A DNA stretch of 64,000 bases from Clytia hemisphaerica (taxonomy: Eukaryota; Cnidaria; Hydrozoa; Leptothecata; Clytiidae), in NCBI GenBank assembly GCA_902728285.1, contig CACVBU010001155.1:200093-264092 (forward strand). Reading direction: 5' to 3'. Position numbers and translations under genes: made by a program. Of this stretch, positions 36,441 through 49,900 are shown piece after piece. Below the pieces are notes generated by a model that worked only from the letters and a program-made list of their open reading frames with translations, searched no databases and was not told where the DNA came from. The stretch's first letter is position 1, and each line of letters starts with the position of its first letter.

Positions 36441-38006
36441 TATAGTTTCGCGATGAGTGAGAGGCGGGTTAAAATTTTTCGCTGTTTTTTTTTGTTTTTG
36501 TCGTCTTTCAGTTTCCGTATGTTTCACATTCCGTAGTTTATCCGGGCAATACTTTTGGGGCGCAAATTATGGCGTGGGTGTTTGGCTGCGGGCGTACTAC
36601 GGCCAATATTCTAAAGGTGGACTCACTCACAAAGATAAAAAACAGCGCTTTTCTTAATAATTAAAATACGCTAATGTAAGAAGTGTAACCAAGCCTTTGT
36701 AAACATATTCATCGTGAGAACTTTTTAATGGCTGCTTCAAATTTGCTGCTGCTGTATAGATTTTTATCATGTTTTCTGGTCTTTTGTAGAGTATTTAAAC
36801 AGGTTTCTTATTCGTTTACTACTAAGTATTTTATGTTTGTGTAGTTAGTGAATGCACCAATAAATTGATAATGCTCAGTAAGTAGTACAAAAAGAGTTAA
36901 TTTTCCACAACATCAACAACAACACACTACTACCACTACAAAAAACACAGGTATGATTTTTTTTCCCTTTTTTTCGAGTAGTAGTGAACATTACTAACCT
37001 CGCTTCTAATTGGTTATCGCTTTTCACCAGATAGTTATGTGTTAAATGTTAACCAGTTGTGACAAACAGTCAGTTTTAGAAAGTACTTCCACGTATTTCC
37101 TAGAAATCATGCCAATTGAAATTCAGCAATCATTTTTTTGCCAGTAATCAAACTGTTGAACTATTCATTCAACAAAATCAAACGATAGCTGTTCGATTAC
37201 CGTGCCTGATTTGGTAAGAACATTTTTTGATTAGTATGATTATATAAGTTTGATGACGACAGTTTTTTATCTGATGAAGTTTGATTGGTATTCAATGAGT
37301 TTGGTTTAAGAAAAAGTTCGAGTTTTTCCTCCCCGATCCCGATGCCAGCCCAGGGAATGTCAACTAAACCCTATCAAACCGATTTTCGTTATCGAACCAT
37401 AAAATTTCATCGAACGAAATCGAACGGTTAGGTTAGGTGTTTGATTACCGAACCTGATCAAACAATAATCGAACTTTACCAGAAAATCTTTAGTTTGATT
37501 ATTAAAGTTTGATTACCTATATCGCAGTTTAATCAAGTTCAATCAATGTTTTTGTAGCTCAAATGGTTCCAGTTATTGCTAGCGCAACAGCTCTAGCCCA
37601 AACGATCCCTAAAAATCATTGGGTTAGGAGGGTGAGGTACTGTATCACACTTTCTTTATTCTGAAGATTAAAAAAAAAATTGCTTTTAAGCCTTTTAGCG
37701 TGGGCGTCTGCTAATAAGTCGTCGGAAATGGGCAACAAGGTAATAAATCAAGCTTCAATATCAAACTTCACCGATTTTGATACACCTTTTGCTAATCAGG
37801 ATTTTCATTTTGAATCATTAAAAACTCCAGTGGTACTGTTGTTTTGTATAAGATTCCCATTTCCGCACTAAGATTCTCGATACTTTTCTGGAATCTTTCC
37901 CCTATATATATTTTACGGGATAACCAGTAAGAAAAGAAATTGGGGAGGGTTCTTCAATGGGATGCAGTTTAAAGCAGTTATAAAGGAGTCATTGTTGCAA
38001 TTTGTA

Positions 38007-38216
38007 CCGTGAGATTGGGTAACTTGCATCAGTGGAGGCTAACATGCATAGCCCTCAAATGAAAGACCTGGCTGGTCATTAAAATACAACTCTCGCAGCT
38101 CTACTCTATACCATTTTTGTTTTGATTTAACTTTGTATTTTAATGACCAGTCAGGTCTTTCATTTGAGGGCTATGCATGTTAGCCTCCACTGATGCAAGT
38201 TTACCCAATCTCACGG
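38007..38216. mobile_element. Fold-back MITE, arms about 80 bp, TA flanks
   Basis: CCGTGAGATTGGGTAACTTG on the left and CAAGTTTACCCAATCTCACGG on the right (inverted), both bordered by TA. The arms extend through CAGTGGAGGCTAACATGCAT to TCATTAAAATACAA. Confidence 0.9.
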
Positions 38217-39711
38217 TACTTATTTAGATTTATTGCATATAGAAAAACCGCTTAGCCCATGGATTGTTTATACTGTCATTTTTAAAACTAACCCATCATT
38301 TTTATTTATTTACACTGACATTCTGCAGTTCCAGGGCCTTTTGTGGTACATACACCTGTAGATAGATTCTTTACATTGTTATTTTTAGAAAAAAAGAAAA
38401 TCTTCACATTTATTTCTTCAATAAATTCTTCAATTCAATTCTTCTTCAAATAAAAGGATAAAAATAAGTAAATAAATAAATAATAGTAATAATATTTAAA
38501 CATATTATTTTAAAGGTGGCAGTTAGTGTAAGCTATATCTAGTTTATTATATAGTAAAAAAAAGTCTCTGACACAGGACTTGGGAGAGAAAAGAATGTCC
38601 CCCCGCCGAAGAGTGCAAAAAGTGGTAATAGTGCAATTAACGATTAATCGCACTCCTCTAAACCAATCAGATTCGAGTAATTTTGCACGGCTGACGATTA
38701 CATGTTTTATACATGAATTTATATCAAATTTCTGATTCTGATGTTCAAAGTGAGTTTAAAACTCTAAATTGTACGGAATACTTAAACTTGGATTTTGAGG
38801 TCTACAAGCCAAATCAAGGCAGCGTTTTCCTTTCAGCAACAGTGTATAACCAATTAATTTATTTTGGATGTTTTAAGCCTTCCTATGTCGTTTAGACCCA
38901 AGCATCAGAAGAAACTTTCGACCCTCTAAAGGGTGTCCGGACAATTCCCACCCGGAAAATTCTCACCCGGTGAATTCCCACTCATATATTTTCATATGTC
39001 TTTTTAAGTTTCGAAATCATGGACTGTAGCCCCGAGGGTTGGCGGATGAGAGGTATGTGCGTATGTACCGACCCTTAGAGACTTTTTGAATTTTTTTTTT
39101 CGATTTTTAAAAAAAGTTATACCCTTGGAGAGACTTTATTACAATTTTTCTCTGGAAATCAAAAAATTCCCTGAAAATCCTGAATTTTCCGACCCTTCCG
39201 AAACTAATTTAAAACTTTCAATCGAAACAAACCTCCAATTTTAGGGTCAAGGATTTTTACATAATAGTCTTCAAAGTTTTAAGAATCACAACGCCCATTT
39301 TTTTTTATTCTGAGAAAAGAACTGAAAGATTTTTACATGATAGTCTGATTTGACGAGTTAATTGGAGCGACACGTGATTCAGAAACGAGAACAATTCTTT
39401 TGAAGCCAACAAATCCTACCAAAGTTGCGCGGCCTTGAGCGACCCGCCTGGTTTTTACACAAATGACAGATGAAACTAAAATTTACCGCTTAATTTCGAA
39501 AAATATATCACTCGAAAACAAAGGAATTGCTAGATTCAATCCGTCATCAAAAATACGGCGCATATTTTAAGGCTTCAATTTTTCTTGCCTGAGAAAGGTT
39601 AGAGATTGACCTCTAGCCCTTCGGACTTGAAACGCAATGCCCATACTCATCTAAAATTATTCCATATACTTTTGAGTCAAAATTTAATCAACAAGTGATA
39701 GTTGGTTTCAT

Positions 39712-40380
39712 CAGAGGAATGTAAAGAGATGAAAAAAACAGCTTTTCTGATTACTCAAAGTTCAACGATCACTTCTATTGAAAATTCTATTGTAAACTAA
39801 AAACGTTAATTAGGTCATTAAATGAAAGTCCAGAAAAGACGGCTCGCCATACAAATCGGACGGTTTCTACATGATTTGACGATAAAAATGAAAATTTGTT
39901 TTTCCTTTTTTACCGCGATTACTAGTTCAATTTTTAAGGAGCAATATTTTTATCAATGTATAGCAAAAGAAATTCTTAACGCAATTATATTAAATTGGTT
40001 CTTGTAAAACTGCCAGAAGTGGAGTAAAATCAAGATGAAGTTATAATTTTCTCGAGCTCTAGCTTTCCATATTATGGTGCGGTCATGATGCGGTTATATC
40101 AGTAGAATCGCTAGGAAATTCTGAGCAAGAAGATATAGGTACCTTTTCATACAGGAGAGGTGTACCCAAAATATAGGCTCTAAAAATTTGCACATAATCA
40201 GGCTTGAAACAAAAGAATTTTGTCACAACAATACGCTAATTATGCAGATTTTTTATAACGACAACAAAAGAAACTTATTTACTCGACATAAACTACCTAA
40301 GGGCAAGAGACCTGGTATATGACGAGCCGTTTTTCCATTGTTTTCAAGAAGCTGTTTTTCCATCTCTTTACATTCCTCTG
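39712..40380. mobile_element. Inverted-repeat element, copy A (669 bp)
   Basis: Both ends carry CAGAGGAATGTAAAGAGATG in inverted orientation. GTTTCAT is found at 39705-39711 and 40381-40387, which looks like a 7-8 bp target duplication of hAT type, but the same right flank also follows copy B, so part of it may belong to the element. Confidence 0.8.
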
Positions 40381-40773
40381 GTTTCATCGCCTAAAAACTA
40401 AGAAACATGCTGAGGCTGAGAATGAGAAAATAACATTTTTTAATTAGGTTTTTCTTAAGAACCTTCCGATCCAGCCTTCCATGAGGCTAATTAGATTATG
40501 TCAAAAAGTTTAGAAACATAAGAAACATTTAAGGCTCGAAAGGCCGATTTCTTAAGAAACATTGAGCCTGCTTGGTAAAACTAGTTTGTAGTGTATAGTA
40601 CTCGAATCGTCAGCTATGAAATGAAAAATGACAAATGCTATGATTTTATGTTGAAAAATTTGGATTGATCGTAAAAAAAGTGTATACAGTAATTGGTATG
40701 GCTCCCTAATTTTAGAAATATTAGTCGGAGTTTTGACAAGCTGAAGATGATTTTGCCTCTGTTATCTTTGGTA

Positions 40774-41077
40774 CTCTTAGGTTCCAAATAAACGGGGGGG
40801 TTCGAATAAACGGGGGGGTTGGAAAATTTTCTAGATTTTAATAAACGGGGGGGACCTAATTGCCGGGGGGGTTGGAAATTGTACTTCTGAAACCCAAAAA
40901 TAAGGTAAAAATAGGCTAAAACTACGCTATTTAAAGCAAAATAAGGGACCTTCTCTTTAACAGCTGAAAATATTCTTCGAGATTAATAAACGGGGGGGTC
41001 CTAATAAGGTCCGGGGGGGTTGGAAAATTTTCGAAAAATTAACAAGCGGGGGGGCCCGTTTATTTGGAACCTAAGAG
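40774..41077. mobile_element. 304-bp MITE with seven G7 runs, TA insertion site
   Basis: Ends CTCTTAGGTTCCAAATAAAC and its inverse GTTTATTTGGAACCTAAGAG, flanked by TA on each side (40772-40773, 41078-41079). The interior has seven separate runs of seven G, mostly in the context AATAAACGGGGGGG. It interrupts a repeat whose uninterrupted relative is at 25430-25690. Confidence 0.93.
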
Positions 41078-41747
41078 TATGATATAAATAAAATAAAGAA
41101 GGAAGAGTAGAACAACAGAGACTTTTGTCGAACTTCTGACGTTGTTAGCAAGAGGTATATCATCAAAATTTATTGTTTCACTTTCATTTTATGATTTTAA
41201 CGAGGCGGCACCGAAGGTAGCAGTGCTTTCTACAAAAATACAAAGGAGATGGATGTCCAGTCGCTTATATATGTTCATGGTGGTACAAAGATTGAAAATG
41301 CTGTTTAGAGAACTGTTTTATGTTGTAAGGTTGTAAAGCTAGCAAAATATTAAAAAAAAACAGACTAAAAACAGACTTTCACAGCTTTTCATCAATGACT
41401 TAAAGTTCAATCATGGCCGAAAAGGGGATTTTTTAGCGGCCAAAGCCCAACTCAGATGAGTAAACAAACTTCACATCACAGATGAATGATTCTTTTGTTT
41501 TGACATTTCATGAATGAAAAAAAAGGATATCTCAGCGGTCGAAACCAATGAAATATAAGCCCGTTGGGCTAGAAGCGAACCTTGACCTTTCTCAGGCAAG
41601 AAAAAGTGAAGCCTTAAAATGTGCAACGTATTTTTGACGACGGATTTAATCTAGCGATTCTTTTGTTTTCGAGTGATATTTTTTCGAAATTTGAGCGGTA
41701 AATCTTAGTTTCAATCTGTTATTTTTGCAAAAACTAGGCGGTCTGTG

Positions 41748-42394
41748 CAGAGGAATGTAAAGAGATGGAAAAACAGCTTCTTGAAAACAATGGAAAAACG
41801 GCTCGTCATATACCAGGTCTCTTGCCCTTAAGGGAGTTTATGTCGAGTAAATAGGTTTCTTTTGTTGTCGCTATAAAAAATCTGCATAATTAGCGTGTTG
41901 TGACATTCTTTTGTTTTAAGCCTGATTATGCGCAAACTTTTAGGGCTTATATTTTGGGTACACCTCTTCTATACGAAAAGGTACCTATATCTTCTTGCTC
42001 AGAATTTCCTAGCGATTCTACTGATATAACCGCATCATGACCGCACCATAATATGGAAAGCTAGAGCTCGATAAAATTATAACTTCATCTTGATTTTACT
42101 CGACTTCTGACAGTTTTACAAGAACCAATTTAATATCATTGCGTTAAGAATTTCTTTTGCTATACATTGGTAAAAATATTGCTCCTTATTCTTAAAAATT
42201 GAACTAGGAAAAACAAATTTTCATTTTTATCGTCAAATCATGTAGAAACCGTCCGATTTGTATGGCGAGCCGTCTTTTCTGGACTTTCATTTAATGACCT
42301 AATCAACGTTTATACAATAGAATTTTCAATAGAAGTGATCGTTGAACTTTGAGTAATCAGAAAAGCTGTTTTTCCATCTCTTTACATTCCTCTG
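41748..42394. mobile_element. Inverted-repeat element, copy B (647 bp)
   Basis: Inverse orientation to 39712-40380, same 20-bp ends. GTCTGTG precedes it at 41741-41747 and recurs at about 42428 after a further 35 bp shared with copy A, hinting that the mobile unit extends beyond the terminal repeat on that side. Confidence 0.8.
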
Positions 42395-42694
42395 GTTTCA
42401 TCGCCTAAAAACTAAGAAACACGCTGAGTCTGTGTTAGGCCACGCAACTTTGGTAGGACTTTAATTTTACCAACGAGGTTCGCTTCTAGCCCTTCTCGGG
42501 TGAGTGACGATTTGTCCAACTCCAATGCAACCCAATAGCAGCACCCAAAAAAAGTTATTACACGAAAAGATGGTTTTTGACGTCATAACAATGACGTTTC
42601 GGCCGCTAAGTTGGGCTTCGATCACTAAGTGGGGTTGCGAATGCGACCGCTGACAGAAAAAAAATACGACAGACCGACAACTTTTTGAATTTCT

Positions 42695-42800
42695 GTCTAC
42701 CCAATTCCTTTCACATGGCATGGGTTGGCCTAGGCGAAGGTTTATTCATCACTTGCCAAGTAAATCACAGCACCGAATGTGATTCGAACCCCGACATCCT
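42695..42800 (-). mobile_element. Partial tRNA-derived SINE
   Basis: Shares CACATGGCATGGGTTG, GGCGAAGGTTTATTCA, ACTTGCCAAGT and a TTCGAACC box B-like word with 19309-19563, same orientation. Head truncated or diverged. Confidence 0.75.
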
Positions 42801-43061
42801 GGCATTGTATGATAGCTAAAAGATAGATATCAATATGATCCAATGTAAATTTTGAGATTTTAACCAGAATCACGGGATAAGTTTTTTATTGTCGCAACAT
42901 TAAAAAAGAACGACTCCCAGTCTAAATCGTTTATTCCTTGAAGACAGGTAATATTTCTTAAGATTAAAAATATAAAATTCTGACCATTTTCTGTATTTTT
43001 TATGATATAAACGATATATATAAGAGTTTTCAAAGTAAAAAAAAAATACTTTGCAAAATAT

Positions 43062-43110
43062 TGGGGGGGGGGGGGGGGCATGGCCCCCCTGGCCCCCCCG
43101 GTGACGGGGG
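43062..43110. repeat. G16 homopolymer and C-run cluster
   Basis: A run of sixteen G is followed by CATGGCCCCCCTGGCCC and GGTGACGGGGG. TGCAAAA occurs on both sides (43051-43057, 43114-43120). Strong palindromic and slippage-prone DNA. Confidence 0.8.
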
Positions 43111-43497
43111 CTATGCAAAAGAATTTCTCAAGTTTTGTATTCGCAAGGCACGGGAGGGGAAAATTTGTTCTCTACTTTTGTTTAAAAACGCTGTGTAAGG
43201 AGATACTTCAAATGATGCCCTTAAATTAAATTTCGTAACGTTTGAATACGGTCTGAGGCTTGGTAAAAGAAAAAATGTTTCTATAAATTCATCTTATTTT
43301 TTTTCTGACACATCATATCAATGGGCTAAATATTGAAAATTGAATTTGGTATTAAAAAACTTAAAAATTTATTAAATTTAATAGTGTAGCGAGCACCTCA
43401 CCAAAAACCGGGATTTTTCATTCCGTTTCTTAGCGTAGAATAAACGATAAAAACTAAATAAAATATATTTTCACCACATATCACATTCTTGTATTAA

Positions 43498-43836
43498 GCA
43501 GTTATTGGACAAAGTCGAATCCAATATGCAAAAATATTGGGCGTGCGAGAAAAGATATTGGACGAGGCTTCGCCGAGTCCAATATCTTTTCTCGTAGCCC
43601 AATATTTTTCATATTGGATGAGACTGCGTCCAAATAAATGGTTTATTATCCGTTTATCGCTAAAATTTTTCTCGTTTTCAAGCATAATTCCAATTTAAAG
43701 ACCGTAAATCTGGTTTCTTGGTAGCTTTTTATTCAAAAGTCTTATTTTTATTTTGTGACGTAACGTCAAAAAGAAGATGCTCAATTGTCATTGAACTCGT
43801 TGTGTGACGTCAATTTTTGAAATATGTAGCCTCCAT
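43498..43836. repeat. Dispersed 339-bp repeat, copy 1
   Basis: Matches 54031-54370 over its whole length in the same orientation. Contains the palindrome GATATTGGAC-GAGGCTTCGCCGA-GTCCAATATC and ends TATGTAGCCTCCAT. Lies just past the end of TRMT13. Confidence 0.9.
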
Positions 43837-43955
43837 GGAAGCTATATATTCGAAAATATTGGACAGCAAAGAAGCCAATCAAATGTCGCTATTTACGCGC
43901 GGATAATAATGTCTATTATATATAACATCTCTTTGAGGGCAACATAAAAATATTG

Positions 43956-46900
43956 TCATTTATTGACCAGTAGTGCAATGTTTTCCGGTGTCACATCTCG
44001 ACTTATGTATTTTACAAGATGTGGTTTGAAGCCACGACTTTCAATGTACTGTATGCGACCATAATCAATAAGTAGTTTGCACATATGACCAATTTCTTCT
44101 TGTTCAGCAATGGAAAATCTGTAATAAAAAAGTTTATTCATCAGATACACGCTTTTTGATGCAATTTTCACAAGGTATTGTTCTTACGAAAAAGGTATGT
44201 ACGTCGTCGTAACGTCCAACTGTCGTCCATATAAATATCGTTCAGTTAGATGAACGCCTAGACAACGTTGTACCAAAGATCGTTTAGTCAATCGACTTAG
44301 GAATCAATCAAATTGTAATCGAAGTGAAAATAGTGAAAACCAACTGTAGTTCTTGATCGACCAGGGGAGATTGTCATCTCAATTTATGATTCATATTTCC
44401 CCGAAAAAAAAATAGGCCCTAGGGTGGTGTATTCAAGCTTTCAAGTTCTACAGGTGAACAAAATATAAAAACAATTTACTTTAATTTGTGGTGTATTTTT
44501 CCTTCGTTTAGAGTATTTGTTTCGTCACTTTCGTCGTCGGCAATGTGGTCTTCTGAAAAATGATGAAAAAAAAAAATTCATAGGGAGGTAAAATCTTTGG
44601 CATAATTGATGACATCATCGCAATCATTCTTTGAAAATGCCGAAAATAGGACCCCCTCTAACTTTTTTTTCATTTGAATTATTTTTGCTTGAATTTTGAG
44701 AGGCAGCTCCAATTGACATGTATATGATCAAGGCTTTTTCCACCTGTTGTTACCGTGTATTTTACAGACTATTTTTATATGCCCTTTTTGCCTAAAGTAG
44801 CCTTATGATAATGTATCTAGTGATTGGAAAATGCTTTTAACTATTGATAATACAAGCTTGCAGCCAAAATTTCAGCAAACGGACGAGCCGTTATGCTGAA
44901 AGTGAGCATTTCGGGTAAAATAAGGACCGGTCTGTGAAAAACCAACCGCTCACGTGACCATAAAGGTAAAACGTTCAACCTCATGGTCACGTGACTAAAT
45001 TTAAATTTTGCACGATGGTCAATATTATATATAGTGGTGAAAATTTCAAGTTAAAAGCGTCAGTAGTTCCTGAGTTCTGACAGGTGACATATTGGCCGGT
45101 CTGTAAAGTACAAAATACTCAGTTTTTTTCTTTAACTAGTCTCTTTTATTTTAGCCAATCAGTGCACATCTCTAACCATGGCCTGCTCTAACAAATTTCA
45201 TTGGGAATAACACGAGACATGGGAACAAGTTGCCATGGTAATAATTTCAAAACAATGCACAAGTTTTTTGTGACGTCATTTGAAAAGTCCAATCAAAAAT
45301 GTTTTCCTACAAAAACATCATAGAGAGATTTGCTAATTTGAAAGAGTAAAGTGAAATTCATAATTGACTTCGCAAATATGGTCACACGGAAATTTACTTT
45401 TTTATTCAAATACCGACAAAGCGAAAAAAAAAATTCCAAAAAAACTAAAACCAGTGTCAAATTTTCATTGCAATAAAGCCATTTGTAATAACGTTTTTTC
45501 ATAAGCACTAGTAAATTCTGACTGACTGAGCCCTATTGTTTTTATCAGTGAGGCCGAAATATTCTTAAAGTCAAATCTTTATTTCGACCAATCATCAATC
45601 TGAATTCCAGTTCAATCAACGTCTTCGAATGGAAAACTAATCACTACATCAAAATTACTCAAATCAAAATGATATCCGAAAAATAAGCAATCCCTCCAGG
45701 AAAACACCGTAAAGTTTCTTAAACAGAGTTTGATCTACTACTAATTTTGAGACACCGCTTTTTAATCAAAACCTTACAAGCTGTAAAACACAAATACAAA
45801 CATAAACTTCGAATCAATCAACAACGACTGATGGAAAATTAATTGAAAAATACGTATAGCCAGCATGAAGCGCAATGGTTTTTATTAGAGAAATAGGCAG
45901 TTTAGTTGGGTAATGGCACAATTTATTATTTCAATAAAATGAAGAATGAACATATAGAAAGAGAACCATTTTGTAAATTACGACCGAGAGAAATTTCACG
46001 TGAACTTGTGATAGTTGTGAAAATCTTGCTTTCTAGTGAAATACGAAATACGAAATACGAGCTTACACTCAGGTGTTTTTTGTGAAAGGAGAAAAGGGGA
46101 ATGTCAATTTTTCCTTAAATTTTTGTTTGTACCAGTTTTGTGAGCTTTTATACCGGGTCTACTATGCGCTGGCGTTGGGACCACGATTCAAGAGAAACGA
46201 TGCACACACGAGAGGGTAGGTGTGACATTTTGTTTTTATTTGAAACTCTTCATTTTTCTAAACTTTAATTGAGAAGAATTTTGGAAAGAGAGGAAGACTG
46301 GATTACGTATTTCAGAAAAAAACGCAGGCAATGCAATGTCCACAGCGACGGTTTTGAAGAAAGTAAATGACTAATCGACCTTTTTTTCAAACCATATACA
46401 CGTTTCATAGGAACGTCCAATTTTTTTGAGGCCTTTGGATGTTCTTCACTTTTTCAGTTTTAAGCCTAAAAATGTTCTTAACATGTTCTTATTTTCAACA
46501 TTTTGGTCCGCAAAGCCTTAAAATGTTCTTAACTTGTTCTTAACATTTTGGCCATTGAAGCCTTATGTTCTTATATAGTTTGTCCTTATGAAAAAAAAAA
46601 CGTTTAGTAGTTAGTCTTTAGACCTCGTATAGAATAGAAAAATTTATTCGCTTCACTTTTCGCTCTACTCACTTCTTTTTATAGCAATTTATGATGAAAT
46701 TGACTAGGAATGGAATGTACTTAGAAAATAACCTTCATGGAAAATGACAAGGAAGCTGAATAACCTCTTAGTATATTCTTCATATTTCGACTAATCATGA
46801 ATTCACTCTTCTCCTCTCATTTTGTAAGAACAGTGAGGCTCAAAATCGCCAAAAATTACGAGAACAATGCTGATAGCATGGAATTACTCAATTTCAATCA

Positions 46901-49900
46901 ATTTACTTGTCAAAGTAGTAAAAATTGAAAATAAATTCTAAAATGCCTCAATTTTACTCTATAAATAAGAACAGGATAAGAACAATTTGAGGCTTAAAGT
47001 ACCAAAGAAATAAGAACAACCGAGCCTCATCAGAATTTACTGGCTCTTATAAAAAAGAGAGTGTATTCTTATAGAGCACATTCTTAAAAAATCGTGTGGG
47101 TTAATGTATAGTAAATGGGAAAAAGCAGGAGCTTTCAAGATTATTATTCCAAAATTGGGAAATGAAGGTCAAAGTAATAAAGAAAAAATAAAATTTTGGA
47201 AAAAAAAGAACATTTGGCCTCATACAGGGCAGGTTTAACATAAGGTGAAATTTTCGAGATTCAAATGGTCAAATGAAAGATTCAAAAGGAAATTGTCTTC
47301 GAAAAAAATCGTTCAACCAGATGTAGCTCATCTTTCAATAGACGAGAAAAAAAATAAATTCAAGTTTTTGATTTTTTTAAATAACGCCAGAAATTAACTA
47401 GTTGTTTGAACTTGAAAACTTGTTCTTTTGGGTTTGGAAGAGAGATTCGAAGATTTAAACCAACTACAGTATCTTAATGGTTAGAGGTTTCTGCTAGCAC
47501 TAACTATTTTGATTTTTTTTTTGTTCTATATGGGCTTTGAATTGAATTCATAACATTGGGCTACAGTATAAAAAGTGAGTATGTTTTATCCAAAGTAACT
47601 AGGTTAGAAATGGTTAGAAATTAGGTGTTCACACATTTAGCAAGGCTTTTAGTGTAATTTCAACAACGATTGAATAACTAAACTCGAACTTTCGTATCAA
47701 TACAAAAACGAGCGCGACAATTAATTAACGCGAAAGGCAGGGTTTTCAAAAATTGCCTTGGCACAAATTTTGTTAAAAGGGTTGTAATTTACCACTTCTT
47801 TATTCTAGTAAAAAAAAAGGGGCAATGCCCTCACTTAACAAGAGTGTTCCTTCGCCTCATTTCCCCTTCCCTTCTATTTCATACAAGCACGAACAAAACT
47901 GTTGGGTTCAGATATCGTACAGCCATCCTAATGATTTGGCGTCTTTGAGGCCCACCTTTTTTGAAGATGAAAGACTAATTAATTAAGGCCAATTTTTATA
48001 GAGAAATCAGAGAACGAGAAAGTTGAAACCCAAAAGATCCTCGTTTTACTTAAAATGTTTATGAGAGGTAAGATTCTATATTCCACGAAATAGTAGTCAT
48101 CCCAGTGAGAGAAGGTTGAGGGTGCATTTAAGGGTAATTTTTAATTGATCTCTCTAAGGGTAGCAAAATGTCCAAAATCTTTGGAAGGACTTTTGAACTT
48201 TGACGTCGTAAGTCTAAAAGTTTAGTACTCCTGGGGAGAAATCTTTAGAAAACAAAAACCGAAGAAAAAGCCTTCAAAAAACAAATTTAAGATGTTCTTA
48301 TTGAAAAAACGTATATATAAATATCAAAGGCACGAAAACTATTTCATTCGTACGTATTGAGGCTAGCGAGAAAGAGTCAACAGCCTGTTCAAACATATCA
48401 CTTTTATGGTATGAAGTACATCCAAACACTTCAAAAACCATAGATAGCCATCCCACCAACCAATATATCTCATCTTATCCTCACAATATATGAATCATAT
48501 TATTCATTCATTTTGAATTTGACTAGTTAATACGTTATTCTTGATATGTGTAAGTCATATTTTCTAGCGGGAGTACCCGCAAAAAGTCGGATATTTACAG
48601 ATCATGACCACCGTGTTTCTACATATTTTTAGTAACAGAAAGGGGTCAAATCCCGGCTTACTTACTCATAGCAAGAATAGCCTAGCATGCTAGAAAGACT
48701 AATTCAGACATAACAGGAATTAGGGAAAACCAATGGAATGAACAAACTGATATTGGGCTCTTCCAGAAAAAATTCGTTCATGGGGGGTGGAGGATATATT
48801 ATTTTTTTCATGAATTACCCCTGGACATTTTGATTTTTAACCCCCTGGACACGGTTTATACCCCTGGACAAACATCAAATCAACCCCGTGGACACAAAAA
48901 ATTACCCCTGGACATTGGAATTTACCCCCTGGACATTGCAATTTTTTGGTATTTTTTCACTACCCCTGGACAATTCATCCTCCACCCCCCATGAACGGAT
49001 TTTTTCTGGAAGAGCCCATTATGCCGTTACGATCATTGTATAATTATGTAACACCGATATTAATGTGTTACATAGATTATAAATGACTCCAGTTTAGTTA
49101 TATCATAACTTTTGGCGATTTATCCCGCGAAAAGATGTTCGGAGTGCTTCTATCATCAATGAAATAATTTCCTATTTTTCTTCTTATATTTCTAGTTACC
49201 ATGACAAACTGGAGCATCACAAAGACAATCTTGACTAATCTACCCTTACTGTTCTACTCAATAGCGGTCATTTTACACAGTATTGGAATCACACTATTAC
49301 TAAAATTGCGTCGGAAACGGAATCAAGATATTATCATACTCCATTTGAGTATCACAGAACTCTTCATGTGTCTATTGGACATTATTCAAAACATCTTATC
49401 ACGTGATGATTACGTCACCGAAATGACATCACGTGTTAAATCTTACGTCATCATAGTCAATTGTTGTTTTTTCGTGGTGCCCTCTTTTTTGATTATTATA
49501 ACGCTGACGATTGACCGGTTTCTTGAGATTTACCTTAACATCAAATATCAGCTCTACTTCAGCAAAAAGAAACTAAAATTCGTTTTAACCGTTCATTGGG
49601 TTCTTGGTAGTATTCTAGGCGCAGCGCTACTCGTAGTACGCCTCACACACGGAACACAGGCTAGACTAGTCATTTTTATGTTTATTTTTCCAACTTTAGA
49701 GATTATATTTTTGATAATCGCGATTGTCACATACGCATATATCTACCGGAAATTTCGGAGCAAATTCAAACGATTATTTATTGGGAAAGTAACACCAGTC
49801 AAAAAAGATTTAGATAATTCTAATTTGGAGGGTGAGGCCAAGTCACCCTACGGTATTGAATTGAAAGGACAAACGAGCCCAATTAAAAGATACTCCGTGT

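Larger units (their letters stand above)
31860..39400. other. Gene-free repeat-rich intergenic region
   Basis: No exon could be supported. It holds tandem repeats (32791-33013), two palindromic elements (33655-34006), a second hAT MITE (35967-36251), a 180-bp MITE (36261-36440) and a fold-back (38007-38216). 34640-35000 contains a loose duplication (AGAATGTTG then CATTTTACGAGA) of no clear meaning. 37150-37570 is rich in GTTTGATTA/ATCGAAC words. Confidence 0.6.
39420..42480. repeat. Composite inverted-repeat block, about 3 kb
   Basis: 39420-39640 is an inverted copy of 41570-41745 (for example TTTTTCTTGCCTGAGAAAGG against CCTTTCTCAGGCAAG). Inside it the element 39712-40380 is inverted relative to 41748-42394. 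The 3' flank GTTTCATCGCCTAAAAACTA follows both. No coding content. Confidence 0.85.

Noticed and set aside
41142-41336. 64-residue frame in the repeat interrupted at 40774
   Set aside because: Its relative at 25430-25690 does not keep the frame; no evidence of coding.
42900-43118. Frame with GGQGGHAPPPPPIF
   Set aside because: Translation of the G16/C-run cluster; such peptides arise repeatedly from repeat ends.
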